DNA from: Morella rubra
Taxonomy: Eukaryota; Streptophyta; Magnoliopsida; Fagales; Myricaceae
Direction: 5' to 3'
Assembly: GCA_003952965.2 (NCBI GenBank)
Contig: CM025852.1
Coordinates: 14,562,986 to 14,626,985, forward strand
DNA length: 64,000 nt
Both the position numbers and the translations under genes were made by a program. Positions 49,063 to 60,434 of the stretch are shown one piece after another (position 1 is the first letter of the stretch; every line of letters starts with the position of its first letter). The notes beneath the pieces are model-generated. The model was not told the DNA's origin and did not search any database. It saw only the letters and a program-made list of their open reading frames with translations.

Positions 49063-49792
49063 GCATCGTACGACATCACCCTGAGGGGGGTGTCGGTTAC
49101 ATTCTCAGCCGACAAGATCAGCAATTTTTGGGTATTGCCCGACCTAAGAGCCCTTCGTACCCCGACCGGGAGGAGAGATAGCTGAACGTCTGATGCTATC
49201 TAATAGTGAGCTGTACAAGTTGCTGACTGGGAAGGAGGAAGTCCCAGACCACTTGCCAAACATCCCTCATAGTGCCATGACGGACTTCTTCAGAATGCTA
49301 CACTTGATAGTCGCATACAATATTGACCCTCGTCGGCACACCAGTGAGGCGAGCTTCAAGAGAGTGAAGCTCATGGTCTACATTGTGATGGGGGTCCCAG
49401 TGGACCTCCCATCACTGATCTTTCAAAATATCATGAAGGAAGCAGTTTCCTTTGAGGTGAGTGGTGTTCCTTACGGCCTCCTCTTGACAAACTTCTTGGA
49501 TGCTATTGAGGTCCCTTCACATGTTGGGGAGGACAGGCAAAAGCCTCCAGGTCCGATCTTCTTAGAGACGTTGAGGAAGAGCAGATCACAGCTCCAATGG
49601 GGTAAGGGAGCGGTAGACGACGCAGCTTGACCCGCCGAGGCCACATAGCTTCTTGAACGCTTCGGTTGGCTTGAAAATCTCGTTCGACAGAGGTTTGACC
49701 CGCTGCAGTACAAGATAGATCAGTTAGGGAACAAGGTCGAGAGCCTTAGCGGTTCGGTCGGTGTGAGGCAGAGGACAGTTGATTCATTATAG
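49063..49792 (+). pseudogene. PF20167-like putative plant transposon protein in CACTA
   Basis: The exon starts after TTTGCAG. Its first part encodes SYDITLRGVSVTFSADKISN and FWVLPDL, then a frame change near 49160. The long open stretch (49193-49630) has SNSELYKLLTGKEEVPDH, RMLHLIVAYNIDPRRHTSEA and VYIVMGVPVDLPSLIFQNI. The coiled-coil end (LERFGWLENL, KIDQLGNKVESLSGSV) is in another frame and stops at 49790-49792. This is the conserved domain seen in many plant transposon loci, of unknown function. With two frame breaks it is probably not translated whole, although a downstream ATG would give 145 residues. Confidence 0.6.
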
Positions 49793-49953
49793 TAGTCCAG
49801 TTTTTATTTTATGTCTTCTTTTTGTGTTATGTACATTTTTTGGGATAGTGTTATTTTTGACACTTTGATATGTTTATTTTGTTGGTTTTGTACTTATTTT
49901 GGATATGATGGACACTTCTTTATGGACATTTCTTTATTTTTATCTTTATTTTA

Positions 49954-49988
<35 letters not shown>

Positions 49989-52536
49989 TTATCAAATGAA
50001 AGCGTTTGAGGTAAAAAAGTATTAATGGAACTTTATATAACCCAAGAAGCCAAGAATAATTTTTGCAAAACATACAATTTTAACCAATGAAAACATAAAA
50101 ATTCCAAACACTTAATATTGTGGGAGTTTGAGTGAAACTAGAGTGAACTCGGTTTCAACTGAAAATTTTAATTCCCACTTACTATAACTCAGTGTGCACT
50201 TGAAACCTTCAGGTCCCAACCAACATTGCTCAAGTTCGAACAATAACAGAGTTAGAGTACAAACTACAGCACAGTTCAGACGTTGATAATTTAGTTTGAA
50301 CAGAATGGAAAGTTCAGACCACTAATTTTACTAGTTCTCACTTTTTTCCTCTAGTTAGCACTTTCAATTTTTTGTTTTTGTAGAATTCCTGCCACCACGT
50401 TAAATTTCACGTTTTTATATGGAAGTAAACATCAAAACGATGTCGTACTTACTAGTTCAAACTTCTGTTTTATTGGTTTGGACTAGTTTGCCTGAGGTTC
50501 AAACTAAGTCACACGAATTCTGTACCCAGTTCGAACTTCAAATTTTAATTTTGTAGGGCTTCCTTCGACCACGTTAAAATGAATGTTTTAAGTTGAAACT
50601 AAAACATCAAAACGATGTCGCGTGAATCAGTTCGAATTGAGGCTACCTTAGTTTGGACCACCTTAATCACTTTAATTGGCCATGACTGTCATTCCAAGTT
50701 CGAACTTATATGTTCTAGTCCAACTAATGTATATTGAGTTCACACGTGTATATGTTCTAGTTTGAACATGTATTTCATTTAACTTTCATGTGACCGCACG
50801 TATTTGTTTTTAGTTAGAACTAATATATGTTAGTTCGAACTATATATTCACATTGGATTACTCATTATGGTAATGTGCGTTAAACTCATTATGTTACTAC
50901 GATATACCTACCATATTTTTATTACATGTACACTAATGTGTGTTAAATGTCGTCTTTATTTCATGTACCTACCATGTTGTGATCATATGTACACCAATGA
51001 AGTGATGAAGATCATTATGCTAACTTGAGGACATTGATAATGAGTGTAGCACATGTGAGTTAATGTGTGATAAACTCATTTTGTTAGAATGTGTTTAATA
51101 CAGTCATTAGTAATAAGTGTAGCACGTGTGTTAATATGTGTTGCACTCCAAGGTGTTAAGGAGTGCTAACTCAAATTGATGTACCTACCATGTTTTGTTC
51201 ACATTATTTTCATCATTAGAAAGTGTTAATCAAATTGTGATTGAATTGTAAATTGATACGTGTTTTTTAAATGATTGTAGTCTGTTTAACATTCGAACTG
51301 CGAATATTACGTTCCAACTGGGCCAAACACAAGTTACGTCTTCGTAATGTCAAGTGCGAACTAAGTTGAGAATAAGTCCGAACTAAGATATCTACAAACG
51401 GCGCCGTAATGATTAGTTCGGACCAATATATATACACTCTCAACCATATATATGTCTAGTAGGAACATATATTTCGTCTGAGTGGAAGGCAAAAAAAAAA
51501 AATTTGTCTGAGTTTCGAATGACCGCTCAAATATCATCTCCTGGGTTTTTAAGTTGAACATGGATTATGTAAGTGCGACCTAGGTGAGGTTAATTCGAAC
51601 ATGAACAAATGGGAACCAAACGGTGTCGTCCAACTTACTAGCTAGTCCGAACTTAAGTATTCTAGTTCGAACTGGGAACACAGACTTAAAAAAAAACTTA
51701 GCAGCTTCGTGCAAACCCATTTGTGCACTAAGCTACTGAACAGAAGGGGAACTTTGGTAGGGAGGTTCTAGGGTAGTGGTGACCGAGGAGATCACCAAAG
51801 AGAACATTGTAATCAAATTTGTGGGGAGATTGGGTCTTGGGTGGCTCGGAAGATCTTGATATCTTCGTGGATTTTGTGGGTTTAAGGTGTTGTGGTGAGC
51901 GTGGGTGTGAGGGCATTTGGGGAGGTTGTTTCTGCCAAGCTCCGGTCAGAAGTTCCATTGAGGTATGTTCGTTTCACATCTACTTCAGTTTTTGTTTCTC
52001 CTCTCCTTTGAATGCTGTTGATTCGAAGGTTAATTTTGTAGAACTATTTTGGGAGGAAACCTCAAGAATTTGTACGATTTGCTGAAATCCCCAACCAGGT
52101 TTGGTGTCTGGATGAAATCCCTATGTCTTTTACATGCTTCCAACTTGTTATTTCGTGGTTGGGGTCTTGTTGTGGTTGTTCAGTCGTTGGGTTTCTGCAG
52201 AATTTGGGTCTGTCCGCTGTAGTTCGAACTACATATTTGTCTTTGAAACATATTTATATTGGTCCAAACTGAATATTTGTCTGTTAAAACTTATTTATAT
52301 TGGTTCGAACTGAATATTTATCTGTTGTAACTGTACTTTGCAACTCTGTCAACTCCTTGATATATTGTTCAAATTGAATTCTATTGCATGAGATATATGG
52401 TGGGAACTGATGAGATTATTGTTGGAACTTGTGTCACGTATGTTTAAACATTTACTCTGAAGTCAGAACATGCTTTTTGAACTTATAAGAAAGTGGGAGG
52501 GAATAGGAAGTGGTTGTTTGACACCCCCATCCAGAC
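49793..52536. other. CACTA interior with AGTTCGAAC-type motifs and a leader-like stretch
   Basis: From about 50150 to 51680 the sequence is dense in GTTCGAACT, AGTTCGGAC and TAGTTCGAAC words in both orientations, as expected for CACTA subterminal regions, but it lies deep inside the element. That may mean a nested or rearranged second element. Around 51730-51960 a G-rich open stretch precedes GAGGTATGTTCG, probably a noncoding leader exon of the TNPA-like gene. A 32-bp T tract lies near 49950. Confidence 0.5.
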
Positions 52537-53688
52537 ATGGATGAAGATACGTGGGCAAAATTATGTGACATGTTTGTTGATCCAAAATATGAGGTATATG
52601 TAAATCTTTGAGTACAATTAGCAATTCCGAACACGTTTAACCATTTATCATGAAACTGTTTCCAGGAAAAGTGTAAAGTAAACACTGAAAAATAGAAAGG
52701 GCTTGACGGTTTTCCACACAGTGGGTACGAGGACATTTGCTCGATATCGAAAAGTGTTAGTAAGTGATATAATTCTTACTTGTATATTGCTATGTTTATT
52801 TACTTCATTACTAACTTGTTACGTAATTCTCTCAGAAACTTTCCCCTTTGTAACTTCAGAGATTGGGCCTGCTGAATTGTATGCTGCATCCCACAAGCGA
52901 AAAAATGGGGACTGGTTGTCTGATGTTGCTAAGAAAAATCATGTGAGTACACTTACATTGACCCATTTGGTATGATTTTTGTTTCAAACTGTTAATAGTT
53001 ATTGTCATCCTTGGTGGTTGTACTTGGTAATAGATCTGTTGGTTGGTGGTTGTGTTGGTACTTGATTGTGCTGGTTAGTGGTTCTCTCGAAGTTATTGGA
53101 ATACTTTGTTGCTTGTGTTGGTAGCTATATGACATTTTTGTACTCAAGAATAGTCTCTACTATAGCCGTTATGCTACCGGATTTACTACAGCTATCACTT
53201 GTAGAGTCCTTTTCATTTGTCACATATTATAATTGGACATATATATATATATATATATCAAATGAATGTAACATTAATATTAATGATTCATCTTATGACA
53301 TGTTTTATGCAGAAAAAGATGAGGGAATTGCAAGAGCAAGCTATCTCAGATGGGAGGTCCTACACCGACATTGATATTCTCCATTAGGTCCTAGGCCCTA
53401 AGCCTGGTTATGTGAAGGGGTTGGGGCGAGTAGTGAACCCTCCAAGAAACCTCGGGTTCATCATCCACTAGGGTAGCGCGACAATTAAGAGAGGCACAGT
53501 TGGAAATAACTAGATTGAAAGTGGAACGAGAAGCTGAGGTGGACCAGATGAGAATAGAGTGGAAAGCAAAGATGAAGCGCATGCGAGCTGAGCGACAACA
53601 AGAGATGAAGGAGTTGGAGGACAGATTGATGAGGGAAATGAAGGAGCGCATGAATGATTTCATGGCAAACTCCTCCCACGGTTTGTAG
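52537..53688 (+). pseudogene. TNPA-like transposase, PF03004 family, decayed
   Basis: TNPA-type proteins bind CACTA subterminal repeats and regulate transposition. Exon pieces: 52537-52592 (MDEDTWAKLCDMFVDPKYE, before a GT), then after a CAG at 52664-52666 KCKVNTENRKGL-like sequence and HTVGTRTFARYRKV; then EIGPAELYAASHKRKNGDWL and SDVAKKNH (52860-52942), KKMRELQEQAISDGRSYTD (from 53313), GPKPGYVKGLGRVVNPPRN, and a final charged coiled coil (53500-53688, MEITRLKVEREAEVDQMRIE) ending at a TAG. Order and motifs match the 'plant transposase (Ptta/En/Spm)' family. Stops and frame changes near 52695, 53384 and 53470 suggest it no longer gives one protein, although exon limits could be misjudged. 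Confidence 0.7.
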
Positions 53689-54878
53689 ACCCTATTCCTA
53701 TATCCATTGTTGGACAATGTGACTTATGTTATTTTGGACTTATGTTGGACTTATGTTAGTTTGGATTGATGCTTATTTTGGACGTATGTTATTTTGGATT
53801 TATGTTTGCCTAGTACCATTACATTATAAACAATGTTTAACATTTGGAGAATTATGTTATTTTTGTAACTTTGACTTGTGAAGACCAGCATTGATTTCTT
53901 GTATGGATGATAGTACTTTATAATCTATTGTAGCACATTTATGTATGGGTTTATTGAGGTATTTTGGTTTTAATTTTTTGGGATTCTGCATAAATTACAG
54001 GTCTCAGTTTGAACTACATTTTCGAAGTTTGCACATGTATAAAATTACAGGTCCCAGTTGGGACTTATATAATACAAGTTCGAACCGACTTCTATCGGGT
54101 CCGATAACTAGTGGTTCGGACTAAAACTATAAAGTTCGACCTAAAACTCCACAAGTCCAAACTCGCTAAAGTCTGCTCCGATTGAAACTAAGTTCCAACA
54201 TCATTTTATTAGTTACAACAAATATATACTATGTTCGAACACACCACAACCGCTCTGAATACCTAGTAGTCCGCACTGTATTTTGAGCCGTTCAAACATT
54301 ATTTTCAGTTAGCACTAAACTTGGGCATTTGAAACTTCATCATAGTTTGGACTAAGTTTTATGGTTTCGAACTACATGCTTGTTGGGACTAATGCCGTTT
54401 ATGTTCACTTACATAGAGTTCAGACTAAGATTTTAATGTTGGCACTTACATTAAGTTCGGACTAATTTATATTGGTTCAAACTAAAAGTCCATTCGGACT
54501 TAGTTTGCGGTTCGAACTAGTTTATGTTTGTTCAAACTATTGAAAGTTCGGACTAAGTTTGGGTTTGTTCAAACTATGACCTAGTTAGGACTATTAGTTC
54601 CATGTCCAAATTGTTTACCCGTTTGATAGTAGTCTGAATTGTTAGTAGTTCGGACTCAGATCGCTAGAAGTGGGTCATTTGGGACGGATTCGGACCTTCA
54701 GTTCAAACTATGATATTTTTAGTTCGGACTACTAGAATTTGGGTTAGGCTGCAATTTAGTGCCTCAGAAACCTTCTGGGACGCGGCTATTGGGACAAAGC
54801 TTTGGGACGCCATAACCCGTCCTAAAAGCTCTTTTGGGACGCCTCCCCTCCATCCCAAAAGCCCGAATTTCTTGTAGT
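53689..54878. repeat. Right subterminal repeat region of CACTA
   Basis: Dense in short motifs: GTTCGGACTA at about 54113, 54455 and 54545 and GTTCGGACT at 54646 and 54720, plus GTTCGAACT and GTTCAAACTA variants in both orientations. The last 110 bp contain the GGGACG words that mirror the left end. Confidence 0.8.
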
Positions 54879-54882
54879 GCTG

Positions 54883-55915
54883 GTTTATTAAATATGCAGT
54901 CATTTAAATTTTCACAATTCACGATCAAAATTGGTGGGTGGACATATGCGTGGGCTGTGGCAGCCTTTGGTAGGGTGTCCGTATTTCTTACTCGCTTTTT
55001 CCCGAGTTCCCTTTCTTTACGGGCAGCAAGTTCAAAGAAGTAGCACAAACATGTTACAAAAGTTCGGAAAGATCCAAAAAATTTCAAAGACATTTCGTTC
55101 AAAGTTCAGGAGCATTAGTTGTGTACATAACCAGATATCTAGTTGGTCGATGTTACTAATGAATTTGATAATTATAAGCAGGATATCTTCCCAGACCCGT
55201 TCAAGTTGATCTTTTGATTTTAGGGTCCCTTTGTTTGCTTGTAGAATAAATTTCATGATTTAAAGGCCACATCAAATAGAAGTCAAAATCAAACTTAACA
55301 TATTCAAAAAGTCAAAAATGAGGAAAATGTCATATGATCAGTCTTTGATTGAATAATTTTTTTAATTTGAAGGGTGTATATGATTATTTTATATTATTTA
55401 CAAATAGATTTTGATAGATGAGATTTTATTTCTTGTGAAACCTAATTGTTTAATCCATAGCGCGTATTAATTGTTTTTTTTAATGTAAATACATAAATCA
55501 TTAAGTTGAGTCAACATTATAAAATATTCTTTTAAATAAATATTTTAAAAGAATAACTGAAAAAAAATTTCCTAAATATGATTCAATAAAAAATTTTACT
55601 TCAAATAATAGTTTTAGGAGTAAACAAATGAAACTAAATAAGATAAAAGAGCAGCTTCATGTACATTCCAACAACTGGTCTTTTGTTCCTTTCGAGTCGT
55701 CAATGTGGACTGTGGGTCGAGTACTATATATTGACATCTTTCGAGATGTACCGGGAGAACTAATTAACTCAAGAGAGCGGTCGAGTAGGAATCAAAGAGA
55801 TAGACATTTTCAAACCAAAATTTGTCTTTTTTTCCCCTCTGTTGTGGAGTATCAATATGGGGAGCTTAACTTGAGTAAAGCATAATTTATTAGCATGATG
55901 CTAAATTAGTAAGAA
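54883..55915. other. Flank between CACTA and the DUF247 cluster
   Basis: The first 30 bases continue the interrupted DUF247 sequence. Beyond them I recognise no gene. Open frames at 54834-55256 and 55628-55885 have no family motif. Confidence 0.4.
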
Positions 55916-56240
55916 CATTTAAGTGTAAGTACTGGGTAAACTTTATGCTAGGACAATCGCAACTGGATTGATTACATGCAATAAAAATAGTCATCTCTAA
56001 TCAAAAGCATCTCATAAGAAAACTAGTTCTTCACAAATAGATAGCGGAGCATGAGATATTAATTAAAATATTCCGCACGCACAGACAGTCGATACATACA
56101 CAAGCAAATGAAGGTATAACTACAACAATACCACAAACAATTGCCATGCATATTGGAGTATTGAAACAATCACATTTTAGTGTTGTTGTCACCTAGGTTT
56201 AGCTTATATATGGAGATGACAGAACTCACCCATATGTTAT
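55916..56240 (-). pseudogene. DUF247 3'-end relic
   Basis: Matches the 3' ends of the neighbouring copies: AAAAGCATCTCATAAGAAAA, TAGCGGAGCATGA, AACTACAACAATACCACAAA and GTGTTGTTGTCACCTA correspond to the 61490-61680 and 56600-56760 segments in the same order. Only the 3' untranslated part remains. Confidence 0.65.
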
Positions 56241-56737
56241 AAAAGTTAATGGGAAAGATGCAAATAATTTTGGAGACAAAAGTATGAACACAATAATAGA
56301 TCAGGCCAAGTGTTCGCTCAAAAAGTTGAGTAGCACTTTCTCAACTAAAGGCGTTCACTTTACTGACTGCAAGCCACTTGTGTTTAGTCACTGACAGCCA
56401 ATTATGAACTCTAAATTAAACAAATCACAACCAAAGTGATCAATCAGAGTCTAGAATTTCATCCAAATTTCTAATCAGTCTGTATGATCTATTTTCAATA
56501 AAGAAAACAATACATGATCTATTTTCAATTAGATTTTATGAGCATGGTGCTAAATTAGGAAGAAGTACATTCAGGCATGCCACAAACAGTTCTATATATC
56601 AAATTAAAAGCATCACAGAATGAAGAAAACCAGTCCTTCACAGATACGTATACAAGCAATGGTACTATAACTACAAGCTACCGCTTACTGCAATACCACA
56701 AACAACTGTCCTGCATGGAGTGTTGAAAAAAATCACA

Positions 56738-58224
56738 TTAAATGTTGCTTTTGTCTACCTTAGGGAGATAATTGAACTCCCCCCCTGTATTAGAGTGTGT
56801 ACAAGGAGAACAACAGTGGCAACAAAAGAAATGATCGCCCATGGTGTGTTGAAGTAATGTTTGTTTCAAGTTTGCCTTCCACCCATACCAGGATGCTTTG
56901 CAGTAATTGTTCTGGGCTTCACAAAGGCCAGTGAAGTGGAAGTTCTCATATTCAAAAATAGAACCTATAGAGATGTTTTGATTACAATTTGCCCCTTCGT
57001 TGATGTGTCTTCGTTTCTCCATAGCTCCATATTTGACCAGTAAGTTCACATCCTTGGGAGTGATAATGAGTCGACTCAAAAGGACAACATAATCATTCAT
57101 GTAACACTTCGCAGCGGAGTATTTCTCAAAGACCATGATGTTTCGGATTACAGTTATTAAAGAATAGCCTAAATCAAATCTTGGGATTTCGAGAACCCCT
57201 CTCTCGAAATGTATATCCAATAAATTGCAACTTGACCCTACCATAAACTTGACTCCAGCTTGGTGCAGTTTTGTCACAGAGGGGACCGATATTGTTTCAA
57301 GTTGCCTTTCTTCCACCTTCTTACAAGGTATATAGAGTTGTCTTACAACATCAACAAAATGTTCGATTTTTGGAATCAATTACCTCTAATTTTTTTATCT
57401 TCTGTTCCACTCCAGCTTGGTGTAGTTTTGTCACGGAGGGGGGGTCGTCATTGTTTTAAGTTGCCTTTTATTCACCTTCTTACAAGGTATATATAGTCGT
57501 CTTAGAAGATCAACAAAAATGTTCAATTTTGGCAGGACAAATCACCTCCAATTTTTGATCTTCTATTGCTCTAATCAAGTCACTGACATGTTTCAAGAAG
57601 CAATGTGAAAGCTTGAGAAAGGAAGGTCTATCATCATGCTGGGAGGATTGGACATAAAGATCTTCAAGAATGAAGAATGGAAGCTGATTTTCAAGCAATA
57701 TAATGTTGCCCCCTATATCCCAAAAAAACTGTGGTTAATGAAATATACAGTCATTTTCATCATCCAATTTCTTAAAAAAGACCCTTAAAAAAAGTTCAAT
57801 AAAGTAGGTAGCATCCACCAGAATGATTTTGACAAATTCATCACTATTAAACTGAATGGTTTCTGAGTAACAACCACGCACTCTTGCTTCCTTCTCCTTT
57901 ATAAGTTGAATATAGAACTCCATACTTTCTTTGTCCGTTCAATAAAAGCTTCATGTACCTCATTTTATGCTCTTCCATAGCCTTTAAGCATTCCTTACAG
58001 TGGTGAAGCAGGCCAATGGAGACTATGTGAGGCGTATAGTACTTTCCATTGCCATGACATAGTAGCTTAGGAGCTCTATAGATACTACATGTTTTGGATA
58101 ATGGAGGCAAACTTTCCAACTCCTCTTCGATTGAATTCACCAATGGAGAAAAAGAGTTCTCCATGTCCATTGAAGTGTGAGAACTTCTGTTGGTTTGCTT
58201 TTGTTTTGTGCCAACGGTTCCCAT
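56738..58224 (-). pseudogene. DUF247 protein, nearly full length but frameshifted
   Basis: From the most likely ATG (58224) the frame gives MGTVGTKQKQ, SIEEELESLPPLSKTCSIYR, YYTPHIVSIGLLHHCKECL and MEEHKMRYMKLLL (N-terminal DUF247 motifs), then shifts. Next come CYSETIQFNSDEFVKIILVD and IELFLRVFF (57923-57735), LLENQLPFFILEDLY-like sequence (57698-57510), and after a 157-bp duplication PSVTKLHQAGVKFMVGSSCN, CYMNDYVVLLSRLI and CEAQNNYCKASWYGWKANLK (57379-56860). An extra base near 56870 then displaces the membrane anchor (TPWAIISFVATVVLLV in the other frame). Family members run 430-550 residues with a single C-terminal membrane segment; the function is mostly unknown, though DUF247 genes act at the grass self-incompatibility loci. 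At least four frame breaks make it a pseudogene as assembled. Confidence 0.85.
57252..57565 (-). repeat. 157-bp tandem duplication inside the DUF247 copy
   Basis: ACTCCAGCTTGGTGCAG (57252) recurs as ACTCCAGCTTGGTGTAG (57409), and the following text (GTTTTGTCAC, TTCACCTTCTTACAAGGTAT, CAACAAAATGTTC) runs in parallel. 157 is not a multiple of three, so the repeat breaks the frame between LLENQLPFF and the VTKLHQAGVKF part. Confidence 0.85.
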
Positions 58225-59436
58225 TGGTGCAATCAAATAAGATTGAGATTCCAAAGAAATGATCAACACAAGTGACAAGCCCTCCACAATTAATAATAAC
58301 CCCTGAAATTAAACAGTTTTGCTCATTGCCTTGCATGAGTTCATGGTTTAATTGCTTTGAACAGTCTACTGTTATTAGGCTTTCATTCAAGTTCATGTGT
58401 AAAACATAGAGTGGAGAAAATAACAGTACGGTACTTCTTAGAGGAAATGCAATCTATATATGGATTGTTCTCGATATTTCTGTCCTGCTTTTAGCGGTGA
58501 ATTCAAATATGGTAAGCAAATGGCAAAAGAGTAATTCATTTTTGAACTCATGAGTGCAAAGAGAAATGAGGAAAACTCCATGGACACAAACAGCGATTTG
58601 ATGATGATACATTTACGGTCCCAAAGCGTATAGTTCTTTTAGTTTTGGGGAGCTCTCATATCATATTGTATTTTTCTCTGTGCTTTCTTGTTTTTTTTTC
58701 TCACCTATTGGTGCTTTCCTAATGCTCCTCGGTTTCTATACATATCGCAACCTGGAACTTAAATCCTACTATCTCAGGAAAAAGTTTCAATTAGTAGTAT
58801 CACAAGTACAACGAGAACTCTCAAAGAGACAGAAATAGGCAGAGACTAGAATATATTCCATAAAAGAGACATGATCTTTTACAGAAGGGTTCAGGATATG
58901 TTAAGGCATATAAACCCAAGCAATGATTATGTCAGATCTTAGAAAAGGCATAACCAACGATAAATGGTATAGGAAAGTAAGTTTGTTTTACCTTCTGTTG
59001 TCGGCCGGGGAAACGTTGCACAGACCTTTGCTCCGGTGGAACAAGTTGCAGTTTTGATGAGCGAGAAGAGATCTGAGCTCCCTCTCTTTATTTGGAGTAA
59101 ACAAGCTCCTCTCAATGGCCAAAGCAATGCCAATTGTCAAGCGACAAGTCAAGTACATGTCCATTTTATAATGCTAAAAACGTACAAGAAAACAAAAGAA
59201 TTCCATTTTATAAAGCCAGGAAAAAGAAAGAAACAAACAAACTAAAGGACAACTCCATTACCGTGTAGTGCGCTCCACAGATTAAAGAAGAGTTCTCGGT
59301 CCCACATTCATTTAAACAGTGCGGGCATGCCGCTTCAGTTAATAATTTTCTAGTAGTGTACTCGTGATAAACTCTACAAGAAAGTGACTGAGATCCGCAT
59401 TTTCTATAATTATGTTATTCGAACCTATGGTATAAT
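58129..59436 (-). repeat. Tandem duplication, copy 1 (DUF247 N-terminus and upstream)
   Basis: Begins GAATTCACCAATGG and ends at GGTATAATTTTCC. It overlaps the first coding part of the DUF247 copy and continues through its leader. It aligns with 59437-60434 in long perfect blocks interrupted by short gaps. Confidence 0.85.
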
Positions 59437-60434
59437 TTTCCAAATTGAATTCACCAATGGATTCTCCATGTCGAAGTGTGATAAGGTGCAATCAAATAAG
59501 ATTGAGATTCCAAAGAAATGATCATGACAAGCCCTCCAAGAAATTAAACAGTTTTGCTCATTGCCTTGCATGAGTATGGTTTAAAACAGTCTTCTTTCAT
59601 TCAAGTTCATAAAACATACAGTACGGTACTTCTTAGAGGAAATAATCTATATATGGATTGTTCTCGAGAGTCAAATATTAAGCAAATGGCAAAAGAGTAA
59701 TTCATGTTTGCATCTCCATGTTTGATCATTTACGGTTATGCCTCTCATATGTATTTTTCTCTGTACCTATTGGTGCTTTCCTAAATACATATCGCAACCT
59801 GGAACTTAAATCCTACTATCTCAGGAAAAAGTTTCAATTAGTAGTGTGAGAACTCTCAAAGAGACATAGGCAGAGACTAGAATATATGAGACATGATCTG
59901 AAGGGTTCAGGATATGTTAAGGCATATAAACCCAAGCAATGATTATGTCAGATCTTAGAAAGGCATAACCAACGATAAATGGTATAGGAAAGTAAGTTTG
60001 TTTTGAAACGTTGACAATTTGCTCCGGTGGAACAAGTTGCAGTTTTGACGAGAAGAGATCTGAGCTCATTTGGAGTAAACAAGCTCCTCTCAATGGCCAA
60101 AGCAATGCCAATTGTCAAGCGACAAGTCAAGTACATGTCCATTTTATAATGCTAAAAACGTACAAGAAAACAAAAGAATTCCATTTTATAAAGCCAGGAA
60201 AAAGAAAGAAACAAACAAACTAAAGGACAACTCCATTACCGTGTAGTGCGCTCCACAGATTAAAGAAGAGTTCTCGGTCCCACATTCATTTAAACAGTGC
60301 GGGCAGGGCGGCGCTTCAGTTAATAATTTTCCTAGTAAAGTGTACTTCAACAGTGATAAACTCTACAAGAAATGAAGTAAAATGGAGATCCGCATTTTCT
60401 ATAATTTGTTATTCGAATTATATGGTATAATTAA
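59437..60434 (-). repeat. Tandem duplication, copy 2, riddled with short deletions
   Basis: Same order of text as copy 1 but about 310 bp shorter. Blocks such as GTGCAATCAAATAAGATTGA and CAGTACGGTACTTCTTAGAG are intact, while 4-60-bp pieces between them are missing. From about 60070 to 60300 the copies are almost identical. No DUF247 coding survives except a fragment near 59440-59500. Confidence 0.85.

Larger units (their letters stand above)
45788..50245 (-). repeat. Right arm of large inverted repeat
   Basis: Mirror of the left arm. The inner edge is set where ATTTCTGAGT (45788) pairs with ACTCAGAAAT (ending 45154). The similarity continues outward past the poly-T at about 49951-49980 to at least AACAATAACAGAG near 50240, the point reached by the left arm at the N gap. 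Confidence 0.92.
48278..54879 (+). mobile_element. Complete non-autonomous CACTA (En/Spm) transposon
   Basis: The ends are CACTACAAGAATTTCGGGGT (48278) and CCCGAATTTCTTGTAGTG (to 54879), with a direct CTG on each side (48275-48277, 54880-54882), the 3-bp duplication typical of CACTA elements. The subterminal regions carry many short motifs such as AGTTCGGACTAA and GTTCGAACT. It carries a PF20167-like gene and a TNPA-like PF03004 gene, but no TNPD/TNP2 transposase domain is visible in 6.6 kb, so it would need transposase from elsewhere. It is inserted in a DUF247 gene: the joined flanks (about 48250-48277 and 54883-54912) resemble 57700-57760 of the fuller copy. Confidence 0.9.

Noticed and set aside
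40596..50245. Inverted repeat as a pure fold-back read artefact
   Set aside because: Arms differ by substitutions and indels, and only the right arm shows the complete CACTA with target duplication. An artefact would give near-identical arms. Still worth long-read confirmation because it abuts the gap.
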